A stretch of 5,154 nucleotides of DNA from Dehalococcoidales bacterium (lineage in GTDB: Bacteria; Chloroflexota; Dehalococcoidia; Dehalococcoidales; UBA5627), in NCBI GenBank assembly GCA_028706995.1, contig JAQTVR010000094.1:1-5154 (forward strand), given 5' to 3'. Numbering within the stretch: position 1 is the stretch's first letter; each line of letters begins with the position of its first letter. Below are positions 5,117 to 5,154 of this stretch, piece by piece. The notes under the pieces were generated by a model that saw only the letters and a list, made by a program, of their open reading frames with translations, made no database searches and was not told where the DNA came from. Made by a program: the position numbers and the translations under genes.

Positions 5117-5154
5117 TTGATTGTATCTGCTTTTGGAATATTCGTTATCAGTAC
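5117..5154 (+). CDS. Possible start of the next gene (3'-truncated by the window), unknown product
   Basis: In the frame of TTG 5117 the last bases read LIVSAFGIFVIS, preceded by KSK. That is like the charged-then-hydrophobic start of a signal peptide or membrane anchor. The AAGGAG at 5093-5098 is 18 bases from this TTG, which is long, so either a rarer start codon nearer the ribosome site is used, the start has been lost, or this is chance. Only 12 codons are visible and no family can be assigned. Confidence 0.25.
   Translation, partial: MIVSAFGIFVIS

Larger units (their letters stand above)
4510..5154. other. AT-rich intergenic region with no long open frame
   Basis: From the end of the operon to the window edge there is no frame on either strand that I can assign to a protein family. 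Composition is much richer in A/T than in the genes. It contains a promoter with dyad, a mini-frame, several short perfect inverted repeats and a Shine-Dalgarno sequence near the edge, listed separately. No tRNA, rRNA, insertion sequence or CRISPR repeat was seen. Confidence 0.8.

Overview
The window holds the 3' part of one tightly packed operon on the + strand, followed by about 640 bp of AT-rich DNA with no long open frame. The operon encodes a group 4 [NiFe]-hydrogenase / complex I-like membrane complex. In order it has the C-terminus of a HyfC/NuoH-like subunit (before 215), a HyfE/NuoK-like subunit (212-889), a HyfF/NuoL-like antiporter subunit (890-2371), a fused NuoC-NuoD hydrogenase large-subunit homologue (2383-3963) and a NuoB/HyfI-like small-subunit homologue (3976-4509). 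The genes overlap by 4 bp, abut, or lie 11-12 bp apart, so they are very probably co-transcribed and translationally coupled.

The main result comes from reading the cofactor motifs. The large subunit is clearly hydrogenase-like along its length, but all four NiFe cysteine positions are replaced (S233, E236, S520, G523). The small subunit has also lost all four cysteines of its single [4Fe-4S] cluster (D54, A57, D121, N151). No ferredoxin-like HyfH/NuoI gene lies between the two, where a hyf operon would carry one. The membrane subunits keep the buried charged residues expected of an ion pump (E142, K229, K348 in HyfF; E166, E184, D190 in HyfE). The complex therefore looks like a member of the 'energy-converting hydrogenase-related' (Ehr) group, known from Geobacter and other anaerobes. 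Here both soluble catalytic subunits appear unable to bind metal cofactors, and what drives or uses the membrane module is unknown.

After 4509 the composition becomes AT-rich. This stretch holds a good sigma-70-type promoter overlapping a perfect dyad (4575-4603), a possible 23-codon leaderless frame (4613-4684), a weak terminator-like hairpin (4692-4716), further short perfect inverted repeats, and near the right edge a strong Shine-Dalgarno sequence (5093-5098) that may lead into the next gene, although no ATG follows it.

Organism: an anaerobic bacterium with moderate GC in genes and AT-rich spacers. Strictly anaerobic lineages such as Desulfobacterota/Geobacter relatives or Chloroflexota (Dehalococcoidia) are plausible, but the sequence does not settle this. 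There is no rRNA, tRNA, mobile element or CRISPR array.
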